Source: Salvelinus alpinus
Taxonomy: Eukaryota > Chordata > Actinopteri > Salmoniformes > Salmonidae
Direction of reading: 5' to 3'
Length of the DNA: 64,000 nt
Assembly (NCBI RefSeq): GCF_045679555.1
Contig: NC_092099.1
Span: forward strand, 10,648,076 to 10,712,075
Of the stretch, positions 1-12,189 are shown piece after piece. The position numbers were made by a program, and so were the translations under genes. Positions within the stretch are counted from its first letter, which is position 1; every line of letters starts with the position of its first letter. The notes under the pieces are model-generated. The model worked only from the letters and a program-made list of their open reading frames with translations, did not search any database and was not told the DNA's origin.

Positions 1-80
<80 letters not shown>
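1..80. repeat. (AC)n microsatellite
   Basis: Uninterrupted AC dinucleotide run from the window edge to position 80. It lies in the presumed intron following the third stat4 coding exon. It is probably longer than shown because it starts at the edge. Confidence 0.95.
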
Positions 81-83
<3 letters not shown>

Positions 84-217
84 TACCTTCCTATTGCAAT
101 TAGTCTTTACTCTTCCTGTTACTGCCTCTGTCTTTCCAGGTGTTTCGAGGAAGAAGATATAAAAGGATAAGCGGGAAACACAAGGGACTTTCCTGATGAC
201 GTAACAGAGGAACTCAC

Positions 218-316
218 CTGTTCCTGAATGCTGGCTGTGGAGATGATACGACGCTCCTCTCTGAGGCAACTGGAAATGACCCCGGCCATCAGCAGAGGGT
301 TGGCTTTGCATTTAGT
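218..316 (-). CDS. stat4: stat4, third coding exon (partial gene)
   Basis: Minus-strand exon of 99 nt (33 codons) with a consensus acceptor (CAG just above 316) and donor (GTGAGT just below 218). It is open in phase 0 and encodes residues 89-121, including the motif SCLREERRI. That motif is characteristic of the end of the STAT N-terminal interaction domain and fits STAT4 better than STAT1. STAT4 is a latent cytoplasmic transcription factor activated by JAKs downstream of IL-12-type receptors; this domain supports dimer and tetramer contacts. The exon joins in frame to the one at 2714-2849. Further exons (coiled coil, DNA-binding, SH2) must lie left of the window. The assignment rests on recalled family similarity; stat1 is the main alternative. 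Confidence 0.82.
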
Positions 317-2713
317 CTGAAAAAGAACATGGACATATGAATCCACAGACACATGTATACATGTACAGGAAGGCATGGAGATGTCAAACACCTAGAGACC
401 TTGTCAAGCGATTCGAATCTCTCTGTGAAATTGTTAATGTGTTAGTTTGACAGTTGCAGGATCTGAGTTCGAGTCCTGGTCCAGCCTACCACCCCCTGCC
501 TGCATGGGATCGAATCCTGGTCCCAGCGCACTTATTAACATTATGCCCACAATCTATCTCCCTCTTTATTTCATGGGTATCCCTGTCAATAAAAGCAGAA
601 AATACTTACAAAATATATTTTAAAAACAACAACATTTTAACTGACTTGTCTGTATGAGTGTCTCCTGAATTGTGCAAATTGTGCGAGTTTCTAAGAGCTC
701 TTTGAAAGCTTCCTCTCTCAACTGAGATTCTTTCTCGGAAATACAAAAGAGTGTGGGTAAAACAGGGAGGCTCAGGTTTGCTCTACCTTCTCCTTATAAT
801 GTATAGTGTAAATTGGTTAATAAGGAAGTATTGAAAGGTGTTTTTCAGACACTGTACATTCTCTCCAACCTCTCCACCGACACAACTCACAGAGAAAGTA
901 TGCCATCAGGTGTGTGAAGAAACAACATAAATCATTCCATAGGAAAGAATGTGACTGAACCAGGTACAGACTCAGTATGAAAACAAAACCAAAAGTAATG
1001 TACTATGACAGTCTAAACAAGGAGAAATTTAGTGTAAAAAGGCCTACAGACATGGGACATGTTTACTGGCAACGAAAATGAAGAAAACAGAATGAAACGG
1101 GGTGGTACTACCTGAACCCCAATAAGAAGTACTAGTTTGCTACGTTGATCCCTAAGGAATACAACCATGGATGGACATGCCCATAATTTGTCCCTTTAGT
1201 TTGTGTTTTGTCTGTCTCTGGGATCTGAACTCAGTTCTGTGCAAAACATGTCTCAAACACCATGTGCATCTTGACATCTTTGTCTGTTTTTGACAAAATT
1301 CCACAGATTCTGTCTAGGCCTCTGTGACACAAGGGAAAGTTCTGATGTGAACATGTGAAACCTGATTTCTCTTTCAGTCATTGTCTGTAACTACTGATCT
1401 GAGTGTGCAACGAAAGGCAGAAGGGGGATTCAATCTTGAAAACCTACGCGATACCCTTTACCACCATCACAATGACGACTACATCACAAACAAACAGTGT
1501 CAGTTCAGCAGCATTCAGCAGCGTCCTTCGGCCCACTGTATTCAGATCCTCCCTCAGACTGAGAAATCCCCTTAGAGCCAACCACTCAGCATTTCCTAGC
1601 TTTAGATGAGACACTGCAATATTTATTTCCAGTACTAAGTACTAATGTATTTGCATAGTGGGTTGACCGTTTTCTTCATTCAGTGACATATTTATTTTTT
1701 CAAGGTTAGGGTCAGATCCCTCACAACAAAATGCAATTCATGTATGAACCAGTGGAGGAGAGTTTATTCAATTCATGAAATGCATTTCCATTGAATTCCC
1801 TAAATTGACTGAGTTCAAAAGAGTGGACCCTAAACAATGCTTGTATACCTTCAAGGTAGACTCAGCACAAATGATTGCATGGAAAGAGACACTTTCCATC
1901 TGTCATCTGTGCATAATAGACAGCACACCTAAACAATAACAACATGCACATCTCCAAGCGCCACACCAAACCTCTTGTGTCCTCTTGTGTTTGAGCTACT
2001 ACTTCCTCTGAGAAACATCACACCATCTGTACACACAAACAAACAGTCAAATACACACACAGACAAAATGGAAGTTCTGGAAACCACAAGGTTCTGATGA
2101 GGTATGTGTCTTTCCTACATCAGTTGTGTTATACAGAAATATGGCCTCGCCGGCCTCAGCCATCAGCCTCAAACAGCTATTTCCTGTTCCTGTTACAGTG
2201 TTTTAAGGTACAATTCTCAGAAATGCTAAGAAATATACTGCCAGTCAATGTCCTGAGACCTCAGAGAGCATAATAGAATTTAGATTCCCCTGAATAGGAT
2301 AAGAGGTGAAATTGTCTGGAACAAAAATGACATACAACACACATACAACGTGAAAGGAAGCTCAGTTTGAGGAATGCCACTAAACCGTAAGCCAATCCCT
2401 AAAGGTGACAAAAACACACAAATGAACAGCTCTCGTCTTTCACTTCCTTTTCCACACTGAACACATACACACACACATAAATACTATCATAACATACTAC
2501 ACAGTGCCACCCCTCAGTTACGGGAAGTTGTTGGTTGGTTGTACTTAATCCCCTCAATGCTTAAATGCATCAATGACAAGGATAGACTGTTTAATGTTAT
2601 CAATGTTGGATCTGCAGGGTATATGGTTGCCTGGCAAACTGATTTAGCGCAGAGTTCAGTCTGGTTTTCACCAGGTTAGGTGTATGATATTGTAAGGGAG
2701 GTTATTGTGGCAC
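317..2713 (-). other. stat4: stat4 intron
   Basis: About 2.4 kb between two stat4 coding exons. It contains only short, unconvincing ORFs and AT-rich sequence. Short tRNA B-box-like strings near 465-520 are not part of a recognisable tRNA or SINE. Nothing else is seen. Confidence 0.7.
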
Positions 2714-2849
2714 CTGTAACTGCTGGTAGATGAACTTCAAGTTGTGTCTTTGTAGGAAGTTCTGTTCCTGAGAACACTGCCTGTCCAGCTGAGACAGGAG
2801 ATTGCTGAGGAGAACTGTCGCCATGGACTCATGGTTTGCAGCAGTATCC
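2714..2849 (-). CDS. stat4: stat4, second coding exon
   Basis: Minus-strand exon of 136 nt, too short for a simple ORF scan. It has an acceptor (TTTTCCAG just above 2849) and a donor (GTGCCA just below 2714). Its first base completes the Trp codon split from the upstream exon, and 45 full codons follow, ending in phase 0. It encodes residues 43-88, including HESMATVLLSNLLSQLD, close to the alpha-helical segment of the STAT N-terminal domain. The Met-Ala-Thr-(Val/Ile)-Leu-Leu series is closer to STAT4 than to STAT1 as I recall them. Phase and order agree with both neighbouring exons, which strongly supports a real gene over chance similarity. Confidence 0.85.
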
Positions 2850-3947
<1,098 letters not shown>

Positions 3948-4075
3948 CAGTCCTGGCTCTCAATATAGTTGGAGAGCACCTGCCGTATGTCCATAGGGAA
4001 GTTGTCATCATAAAGGTAGCCCACCTGCTCCTGGTATTTGATCTGGAGCTGTTGAATTTGTTTCCATTGACTCAT
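3948..4075 (-). CDS. stat4: stat4, first coding exon with start codon
   Basis: Minus-strand exon whose ATG is at 4075-4073. It gives 42 codons plus two bases of a split Trp codon and ends at a GTGAGT donor. The product begins [10 protein letters not shown] and continues with [15 protein letters not shown] and ESQDW, the canonical opening of STAT proteins: MSQW, the DDNFPM(D/E)IR helix and the QDW end. The Trp codon completes correctly in the exon at 2714-2849. Just upstream is a pyrimidine-rich tract ending CCTCAG one base before the ATG, so a further non-coding 5' exon probably exists to the right, as is usual for STAT genes. That exon was not located. DNF rather than DSF and the downstream exons favour stat4 over stat1. 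Confidence 0.85.
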
Positions 4076-4674
4076 GCTGAGGAACAATTCCAACAGCCCA
4101 AAGCAAATTAAAACAGCCAAATCAATTACACTTCTGTGAAAATTATTGAAGGTTCGGTGCTTGTGGAGTTTTTGTCCAGGTACAGTAACATAATAGTTTA
4201 TGATAAAGTAGACTATTCAAAAAGAGCATACTCTAGGGCCTAGGCCTACCTATTATAAAAATGTGACGCATATTGCGTTTCAAATGCGTATCATACTGCA
4301 AATATATATATATATTTTTTGTATTATTAAACTGTTTATGTCTTTCGTTATCCAATAACACAATATATTCGGAGTAATGAATAATATAGATAGATCTATT
4401 ACTGATGCTTGTCGACTGGTAACTGTCTGTCAAGTAAGCCTACCACATGCGATTTCTTGTAAATCCTATTTTACAGCAGCATAAGCTTTGCCTACCTTAA
4501 TTTCTGTAGCGGAGCAAGATCAAATCGTTCTGGTTAATGACTATCAAAAAGTTTATAAAACGTCATCGTTTGTGAAAGCCTACCTGTGTATTTGGACTGG
4601 TGCGCTATCACAGAAATATCCACGTTAGGCGACACAAGTCATGTGAATGCTTGTCAATTGCTCCTCTCTCTCTC

Positions 4675-4705
<31 letters not shown>

Positions 4706-5518
4706 CGTTTCCTCTTTTAGACTATTGTACGTTTCGAACCTTGTCGTTTTATGTTGTTCGTCATGTTATAGGGCTGTTCTATAGGTTTTGTCACTTCCCT
4801 CCCTCGATACGCCCCCTGTGGCTCATTCATAATGTACTATATAAATGTATCATTTGATGTTTAGAGTGAGGGACTAATTCTAATCTAATTTCTCAACAAC
4901 ATTTGAACTGTACAAAATAAACACACTGGTTAAAAAAAAAAAAATTCATAACCAATAGTAGGCCTCCCTACTTACTATTTGCAATGCATATATGTAATAG
5001 GAAATACAAATGGTATTTAATAAGCGCATAATTTTGTTGAACTATGCAACACATGGATTGATGAATTCGGTTATTCCAGTTTGATCACATTTTTTTTAGC
5101 CTTGGTGCAATTTTCACAAGTATGTGCTACATTTTCACTCAAAACAGATACTCAAAAAGGCAGTTGTTTCAAAACTCTAAGCACATTTTCAATTGACCAA
5201 GTACAACACACACGATCATACTGTCACCTTTTCACCAAATTTAGTCTTTCATCTAGAAATACATGTTTCACATTGAAATACATGTTCATATAAAGGAATT
5301 GCTTTTCACAATACAATGCTCAAATTCCTTTTGATATGATTGTCTTCTCATTTGTTAAAATACATTTTACTATTACTTAACCCGACTGCTTTTAATTGTT
5401 AATCAATTAACCGTCTGGTAAACCTATAGATTTTACATGTAATCTTTTGTCTACGGCAGATTTTGAGAACTACATCATGAAATGTATGTAAAGTAGAAAC
5501 ATAAAAAAGTATTATATA
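4076..5518. other. stat4 5' flank, no further gene recognised
   Basis: Presumed 5' intron and/or promoter side of stat4. It contains a TC-rich microsatellite and AT-rich sequence. No non-coding first exon, TATA box or CpG-rich promoter could be fixed with confidence. Confidence 0.5.
4661..4706. repeat. (TC)n microsatellite
   Basis: CT/TC dinucleotide run with one interruption (CCC), upstream of the stat4 coding start. Confidence 0.9.
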
Positions 5519-5551
5519 TACAGTACCAGTCAAAAGTTTGGACACACCTTC

Positions 5552-6366
5552 TCATTCAAGGGTTTTTCGCACTCCATCCCTCTCCTTCATGGTCAAATAG
5601 CCCTTACACAGCCTGGAGATGTGTTTTGGGTCATTGTACTGTTGAAAAACAAACGATAGTCCCACTAAGCTTAAACCAAATGGGATGGCATATCGCTGCA
5701 GAATGCTGTGGTAGCCATGCTGGTTAAGTGTGCCTTGAATTGTAAATAAATCACTGACAGTATTACCAGCAAAGCACCCCGACACCATCACCCCTCCTCC
5801 TCCATGCTTCACGGTGGGAACCACGCATGCTGAGATCAGCTGTTCACCTACTCTGCATCTCACAAAGACACGGCGGTTGGAACCAAAAATCAGACCAAAG
5901 GACATATTTCCACCGGTCTAATGTCCATTGCTCGTGTTTCTTGGCCCAAGCAAGTCTCTTCTTATTGTTGTCCTTTAGTAGTGGTTTCTTTGCAGCAATT
6001 CGACCAATTCGACTACTGATTCACACAGCCTCCTCTGAACAGTTGATGTTGAGATGTGTCTGTTACTTGAACTCTGTGAAGCATTTATTTGATTTATTTG
6101 ATCCAATTTCTAGGGCTGGTAACTCTAATGAACCTATCCTCTGCAGCAGAAGTAACTCTGGGTCTTCCTCTCCTGTGGCAGTCCTCATGACAGCCAGTTT
6201 CATCATAGCACTTGATGGTTTTTGCGACTGCACTTGAAGAAACTTTCAAAGTTCTTGAAATTGTCCGTATTGACTGACCTTCATGTCTTAAAGTAATGAT
6301 GGACTGTCGTTTCTCTTTGCTTATTTGAGCTGTTCTTGCCACAATATGGACCTGGTCTTTTACCAA
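5552..6366 (-). pseudogene. Tc1 transposase remnant (element A)
   Basis: Two minus-strand reading frames carry transposase pieces. The upstream one (6366-6094) starts with a paired-type helix-turn-helix region, including RHEGQSIRTISRTLKVSSSAV and a GRPRVT linker. The downstream one (5905-5552) carries the catalytic-core motif KHGGGGVMVSGCF and the decayed second-aspartate motif NDPKHISRL. The final glutamate motif is not readable. Frameshifts and a deletion separate the parts. Known Tc1 transposases are about 340 residues with a DD34E triad; this copy cannot make one. Confidence 0.85.
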
Positions 6367-6719
6367 ATAGTGCTATCTTCTGTAAACCACCCCTACCTTG
6401 TCACAACACAACTGATTGGCTCAAATGCATTAAGAAGGAAAGAAATTCCACAAATGAACTTTTAACAAGTGGAATGAAATGCATTCCAGGTGGCTACCTC
6501 ATGAAGCTGGTTGAGAGAATGCCAAGAGTGTGCAAAGCTGTCATCAAGGCAAAGGGTGGCTACTTTAGAGAATCTCAAATATATTTTGATTTGTTTAACA
6601 CTTTTTTGGTTACTACATGATTCCATATGTGTTATTTCATGGTTTTGTTGTCTTCACTATTATTCTACAATGTAGAAAATAGTAAAAAGAAAAGAAAAAC
6701 CCTTGAATGAGTAGGTGTG

Positions 6720-7096
6720 TGTCACAAGTGTAAAGAAGAGTAGGCAGGAGACAGTCGCAGGTTTAGAACTACTGAATTTATTAAAGCGCCATATATAAAA
6801 GCGGGACGAAACCCAAAGTGTAAAATAATAAAGTACTCAGGAAATAGTAGGAGAGATTCCGCTCAGGAAAACAAGCAGCATTTACAATGACCGACAAAGA
6901 CAAATGACAGAGGGAATGTATACACAGTGATATAGTAGGGATTGGAACCAGGTGTGTGCAATGATGACCAGACAAGTCCGGGGTTGATGAGTGAAGGGCG
7001 TTTGCCAGCTACAGGTTCGCCAGCAGCTAGAAGGCAGGCGACGCAGAACGCCTGAGCTGGACAGGAGGGGGAGCCAAAGCGAAGGCTGATGTGACA
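6720..7096. mobile_element. Solo LTR (377 bp) inside Tc1 element A
   Basis: Starts TGTCACAAGTG, ends GATGTGACA, and is flanked by a perfect 5-bp duplication GTGTG (6715-6719 and 7097-7101), the signature of LTR-retrotransposon integration. An AATAAA-like site lies inside in the reverse sense. No internal coding region remains, so it is a solo LTR left by LTR-LTR recombination. A partial copy lies at 22782-22939, in the same position of another Tc1. Confidence 0.85.
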
Positions 7097-7226
7097 GTGT
7101 GTCCAAACTGTTGACTGGTACTCTACATCCTCGAATGTACTACGATGATGATGACTATTATGATTTTAGTTCACAGTAAATAAATAAAAATAATCTGATA
7201 TTGACAAGATCAGAGACTGGTCGTAA

Positions 7227-7360
7227 CAAATCAAATCAGTTGTGTACACAGATTAGCAGATATCACAGCAGGTGCAGCAAAATGTTTCTGTATCTAGCTC
7301 CTACAGTGCAGTAAAACAATGTCAATACAATACCAATACGCAAATAATCCAGAAAGTCCA
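7227..7360 (-). repeat. Rex1-like LINE 3' UTR fragment
   Basis: Begins with the AAATCAAATC tail complement found at the 3' end of the Rex1-like LINEs here and continues with a sequence related to the one at 8926 onwards and at 63122 (TAGCAGAT, CTCCTACAGTGCAGTA). It has no coding part. It is a severely 5'-truncated insertion. Confidence 0.55.
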
Positions 7361-8574
7361 AAACAAGAAAGAAATTCATCCCCAATACCCTTCAAACTCG
7401 ACCACAGCTTTTTTTTCCATTGTCCCCCTCTAATCAGGGACTGAGTTAGATCTGGGACACCAGGTATGTGCAATTAATTATCAGGTAGAATAGAAAACCA
7501 GCAGGCCCAGTACCTCGCAGTTAAATACATACCCCTTCCCTATACAGTAAGCATGTATGCAAAAAAGAAAGTTGTTGGGGTCTCATTGATGGGGGGGGGG
7601 GGGGGGTCTGCTTTACTAAAATTGCATTGGCCAATACAGTACTGTAATACTGTAATATATTACATTTACATAGCAGACACTTTTTTATCCAAAGTGACAA
7701 CAGCGAACACATTTTGGTACATGACCCCAGTGGGAGTCGAACCCACAACTTTGGTGTTGCTAGTGCCATGCTCTTATGATCAGGACCACTACAATACATA
7801 AAGTGTAATACAATACTGTCAAATACAATAAACAATTACAATACAGGTGGGAGATGTAAGATTGCTATCCCCATGAGCGTACCACCCTCCTTCAGGCTAT
7901 GGATGAGGCATGCACTGATTTCAATCCAGACTTACTGTATGTCAGGCTTGGATTCACCATGCCAAAAGGTTTTTCACCAGGTGCATGAAAAATTGATATT
8001 TACTGCAATCTATGGCCAAATGCTCAAGACTCGCTTGATGCAAACTAGTGTCTGCTAAACATTGTCTCTTTCATTTCTTTCATTTGACTACACTGTGAAA
8101 GATGTCTTCAATAATCACACCTTTGATCACACATGGGATAGAAATTATGGAAATGCGATATTCAGTCAATTTTAGAGGGTAGTGCAATTGTATTGCCTAA
8201 TGTGAAAACAATGTAATGTACTGTAATTTACAGTACTGTAGCATACTACATTCAAAGGGCAATTTTGAAACATGTATCTTAAATGTTTTGCTATTGGATT
8301 AACTGGTTGTTAAAATAACTAAATTGAAAAGATTTAAATATGTTGTGTTTTGGTGATTAAACCAATGTATCATATTTCAGAGTAAACCTATATTTTGGAT
8401 CAATGGTTGTGTGATGAAATATGTTTACAAACAAAATAAATACACAATGAAAGGTTTTGAATACTAGTACCAAAGGAATAAAATAAACTTTAGTAAAGCA
8501 GTGTAAAACTTACTGTGAAGTCAAATCATAATAGTCATTATCATCATCTTAGTACATTTGAGTTTACAGTGCAT
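7361..8574. other. Non-coding interval
   Basis: AT-rich sequence with a poly(G) run near 7590-7606 and one tRNA-derived SINE (described separately). No gene or coding similarity is recognised. Confidence 0.5.
7661..7780 (-). repeat. V-SINE-like tRNA-derived element
   Basis: Read on the minus strand it starts with a tRNA-like head containing a B box (GGTTCGACTCC) and runs into the core of fish V-SINEs (complement of TTTTTTATCCAAAGTGAC, normally TTGGATAAAAGCGTCTGCTA). The A box is weak. It is not a functional tRNA gene because the acceptor stem does not pair. Confidence 0.6.
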
Positions 8575-9341
8575 TTGGAAAGCATTCAGACCCCTTCCCT
8601 TTTTACACATTTTGTTACGTTACAGCCTTATTCTAAAATTGATGAAATATTTTTGTTCCCCTCATCAATCTACACACAATATCTCATAATGACAAAGTGA
8701 AAACAGGTTTTGAGAATTTTTTGCAAATCTATTAAAAATGTAAAACAGAAATACCTTATTTACATGAGTATTCAGACCTTTTGCTGTGAAACTCGAAATT
8801 GTGCTCAGCTGCATCCTGTTTCCATGGATTATTCTTGAGATATTCCCACAACTTAATTGGAGTCCACCTGTGGTAAATTCAATTGATTGGACAGGATTTG
8901 GAAAGGCACACACCTGTCTATATAAATCAAATCAAAGTATATTTGTCACGTGCGCCGAATACAACAGGTGTAGAACTTACAGTGAAATGCTTACTTACAG
9001 GCTCTAACCAATAGTGCAAAAAGGTATTAGGTGAACAATAGGTAAGTAAAGAAATAAATACAACAGTAAAAAGACAGTGAAAAACAGCAGCGAGTCTATA
9101 TACAGTAGTGAGGCTATAAAAGAAGCGAGGCTACATACAGACACCGGTTAGTCAGACTGATTGAGGTAGTATGTACATGTAGATATGGTTAGAGTGACTA
9201 AGCATATATGATAAACAGAGAGTAGCAGTAGCGTAAAGAAGGGTTGGCGGGTGGTGGGTGGCGGCACACAATGCAAATAGCCCGGTTAGCCAATGTGCGG
9301 GAGCACTGGTTGGTCAGCCCAATTGAGGTAGTATGTACATA

Positions 9342-10920
9342 CAGTGGGGCAAAAAAGTATTTAGTCAGCCACCAATTGTGCAAGTTCTCCTACTTAAAAA
9401 GATGAGAGAGGCCTGTAATTTTCATCATAGGTACACTTCAACTATGACAGACAAAATGAGAAAAAGAAATCCAGAAAATCACATTGTAGGATTTTTAATG
9501 AATTCATTTGCAAATTATGGTGGAAAATAAGTATTTGGTCAATAACAAAAGTTTATCTCAATACTTTGTTATATACCCTTTGTTGGCAATGACAGAGGTC
9601 AAACATTTTCTGTAAGTCTTCACAAGGTTTTCACACACTTGCTGGTATTTTGGCCCATTCCTCCATGCAGATCTCCTCTAGAGCAGTGATGTTTTGGGGC
9701 TGTTGCTGGGCAACACAGACTTTCAACTCCCTCCAAAGATTTTCTATGGGGTTGAGATCTGGAGACTGGCTAGACCACTCCAGGACCTTGAAATGCTTCT
9801 TACGAAGCCACTCCTTTGTTGCCCGGGCGGTGTGTTTGGGATCATTGTCATGCTGAAAGACCCAGCCACGTTTCATCTTCAATGCCCTTTCTGATGAAGG
9901 AGGTTTTCACTCAAAATCTCACGATACATGGCCCCATTCATTCTTTCCTTTACACGGATCAGTCGTCCTGGTCCCTTTGCAGAAAAATAGCCCCAAAGCA
10001 TGATGTTTCCACCCCCATGCTTCACAGTAGGTATGGTGTTCTTTGGATGCAACTCAGCATTCTTTGTCCTCCAAACACGACAAGTTGAGTTTTTACCAAA
10101 AAGTTATATTTTGGTTTCATCTGACCATATGACATTCTCCCAATCTTCTTCTGGATCATCCAAATGCTCTCTAGCAAACTTCAGACGGACCTGGACATGT
10201 ACTGGCTTAAGCAGGGGGACACGTCTGGCACTGCAGGATTTGAGTCCCTGGCGGCGTAGTGTGTTACTGATGGTAGGCTTTGTTACTTTGGTCCCAGCTC
10301 TCTGCAGGTCATTCACTAGGTGTGGTTCTGGGATATTTGCGATCATTTTGACCCCACGGGGTGAGATCTTGCGTGGAGCCCCAGATCGAGGGAGATTATC
10401 AGTGGTCTTGTATGTCTTCCATTTCCTAATAATTGCTCCCACAGTTGATTTCTTCAAACTAAGCTGCTTACCTATTGCAGATTCAGTCTTCCCAGCCTGG
10501 TGCAGGTCTACAATTTTGTTTCTGGTGTCCTTTGACAGCTCTTTGGTCTTGGCCATAGTGGAGTTTGGAGTGTGACTGTTTGAGGTTGTGGACAGGTGTC
10601 TTTTATACTGATAACAAGTTCAAACAGGTGCCATTAATACAGGTAACGAGTGGAGGACAGAGGAGCCTCTTAAAGAAGAAGTTACAGGTCTGTGAGAGTC
10701 AGAAATCTTGCTTGCTTGTAGGTGACCAAATATTTATTTTCCAACATAATTTGCAAATAAATAAATAAAAAATCCTACAATGTGATTTTCTGGATTTTTT
10801 TTCTCATTTTGTCTGTCATAGTTGAAGTGTACCTATGATGAAAATTACAGGCCTCTCTCATATTTTTAAGTGGGAGAACTTGCACAATTGGTGGCTGAAT
10901 AAATACTTTTTGCCCCACTG
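9342..10920 (-). mobile_element. Tc1/mariner element C inside the Rex1-like LINE
   Basis: A 1,579-bp element with long (about 200 bp), well-matched terminal inverted repeats starting CAGTGGGGCAAAAAAGTATT. TA target duplications lie at 9340-9341 and 10921-10922, within the palindromic-looking site GTACATACAGT/ACTGTATGTAC. It carries a transposase pseudogene on the minus strand. The good repeat match and near-full length indicate a fairly young copy. Confidence 0.92.
9631..10556 (-). pseudogene. Tc1 transposase, nearly complete (element C)
   Basis: The start is [20 protein letters not shown] at 10556. The helix-turn-helix region and linker follow, then the first catalytic aspartate in WSDETKI. 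An in-frame TAA follows directly. After about 70 codons in which at least one frame change is needed, the last frame (9882-9631) has the second aspartate in HDNDPKHTA and the catalytic glutamate in [11 protein letters not shown], spaced as in DD34E transposases. Expected length is about 340 residues. One nonsense change and one frameshift account for the loss of function. Confidence 0.88.
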
Positions 10921-11040
10921 TATGTACATGAATGTATAGTGACTGTGCATATATGATAAACAGAGAGCAGCAGCAGCGTAAAAGAGGGGTTGGGGGGCAC
11001 ACAATGAAAATAGTCCAGGTAGCCATTTGATTACCTGTTC

Positions 11041-12165
11041 AGGAGTCTTATGGCTTGGGGGTAAAAACTGTTGAGAAGCCTTTTTGTCCTAGACTTGGCA
11101 CTCCGGTACCGCTTGCCCTGAGGTAGTAGAGAGAACAGTCTATGACTGGGGTGGCTGGGGTCTTTGACCATTTTATGGCCTTCCTCTGACACCGCCTGGT
11201 GTAGAGGTCCAGGATGGCAGGCAGCTTAGCCCCAGTGATGTACTGGGCCGTACGCACTACCCTCTATAGTGCCTTGCGGTTGGAGGCCGAGCAATTGCCA
11301 TACCAGGCAGTGATGCAACCAGTCAGGATGCTCTCGATGTTGCAGCTGTAGAACCTTTTGAGGATCTCAGCACCCATGCCAAATCTTTTTAGTTTCCTGA
11401 GGGGGAATAGGCTTTGTCGTGCCCTCTTCACGACTGTCTTGGGTGTGTTTGGACCATTCTAGTTTGTTGGTGATGTGGACACCAAAGGAACTTGAAGCTC
11501 TCAACCTGCTCCACTACAGCCCCATCGATGAGAATGGGGTTGTACTCGGTCCTCCTTTTCCTGTAGTCCACAATAATCTCCTTAGTCTTGGTTACGTTGA
11601 GGGATAGGTTGTTATTCTGGCACCACCCGGCCAGGTCTCTGACCTCCTCCCTATAGGATGCCTCGTCGTTGTCTGTGATCAGGCCAACCACTGTTGTGTC
11701 GTCTGCAAACTTAATGGTGTTGGAGTCGTGCCTGGCCATGCAGTCGTGGGTGAACAGGGAGTACAGGAGGGGACTGAGCACGCACCCCTGGGGGGCTCCA
11801 GTGTTGCGGATCAGCGTGGCAGATGTGTTGCTACCTACCCTCACCACCTGGGGTCGGCCCGCCAGGAAGTCCAGGATCCAGTTGCAGAGGGAGGTGTTGA
11901 GTCCCAGGATCCTTAGCTTAGTGATGAGCTTTGAGGGTACTATGGTGTTGAATGCTGAGCTGTAGTCAATGAATAGCTTTCTCATATAAGTGTTCCTTTT
12001 GTCCAGGTAGGAAAGGGCAGTGTGGAGTGCAATAGAGATTGCATCATCTGTGGATCTGTTTGGGCGGTATGCAAATTGGAGTGGGTCTAGGGTTTCTGGG
12101 ATAACGGTGTTGATGTGAGCCATTACCAGCCTTTCAAAGCACTTCATGGCTATGGACGTGAGATC
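11041..12165 (-). pseudogene. Rex1-like reverse transcriptase fragment
   Basis: The minus-strand frame from 12165 down to 11428 encodes the reverse-transcriptase palm and fingers: [44 protein letters not shown] and the catalytic FADDTTVV box. It ends in a frame change near 11480. The C-terminal thumb continues in other frames to about 11041 (RTAQYITGAKLPAI). The endonuclease domain is missing because of 5' truncation. It is closely related to the copy at 34197-35511. Confidence 0.85.
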
Positions 12166-12189
12166 CCACAGTTGACAGTCGGATATAAG

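Larger units (their letters stand above)
5521..7123 (-). mobile_element. Tc1/mariner element A with inserted solo LTR
   Basis: The ends are inverted repeats: the left end begins CAGTACCAGTCAAAAGTTTG and the right end is its imperfect complement. TA dinucleotides sit at 5519-5520 and 7124-7125, the usual Tc1 target duplication. The interior encodes decayed transposase on the minus strand. The right terminal repeat is split by a 377-bp LTR at 6720-7096. Without the LTR the element is about 1.2 kb, a typical Tc1 size, reduced by internal deletions. It is non-autonomous now. Confidence 0.88.
8926..12189 (-). mobile_element. Rex1-like LINE (minus), 5'-truncated, split by Tc1
   Basis: The 3' end is at 8926 with AAATCAAATCAAA-type tail repeats. 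The 3' UTR covers 8926-9341 and 10921-11040, and reverse transcriptase sequence lies at 11041-12165. It is 5'-truncated inside the reverse transcriptase. The tail, the truncation and the FSSAFNT-like motif (here DYSSAFNTI) point to the Rex1/Babar group of fish non-LTR retrotransposons. The 5' junction with element B carries a short duplication. The 3' UTR contains a partial internal duplication (GATTGAGGTAGTATGTACAT near 9160 and AATTGAGGTAGTATGTACAT near 9322). Confidence 0.85.

Noticed and set aside
455-525. tRNA-like strings GAGTTCGAGTCC and GGATCGAATCC
   Set aside because: No A box or cloverleaf; two B-box-like strings alone are not enough.
7720-7780. Possible tRNA gene (B box GGTTCGACTCC)
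   Set aside because: The acceptor stem does not pair and a V-SINE core follows directly.
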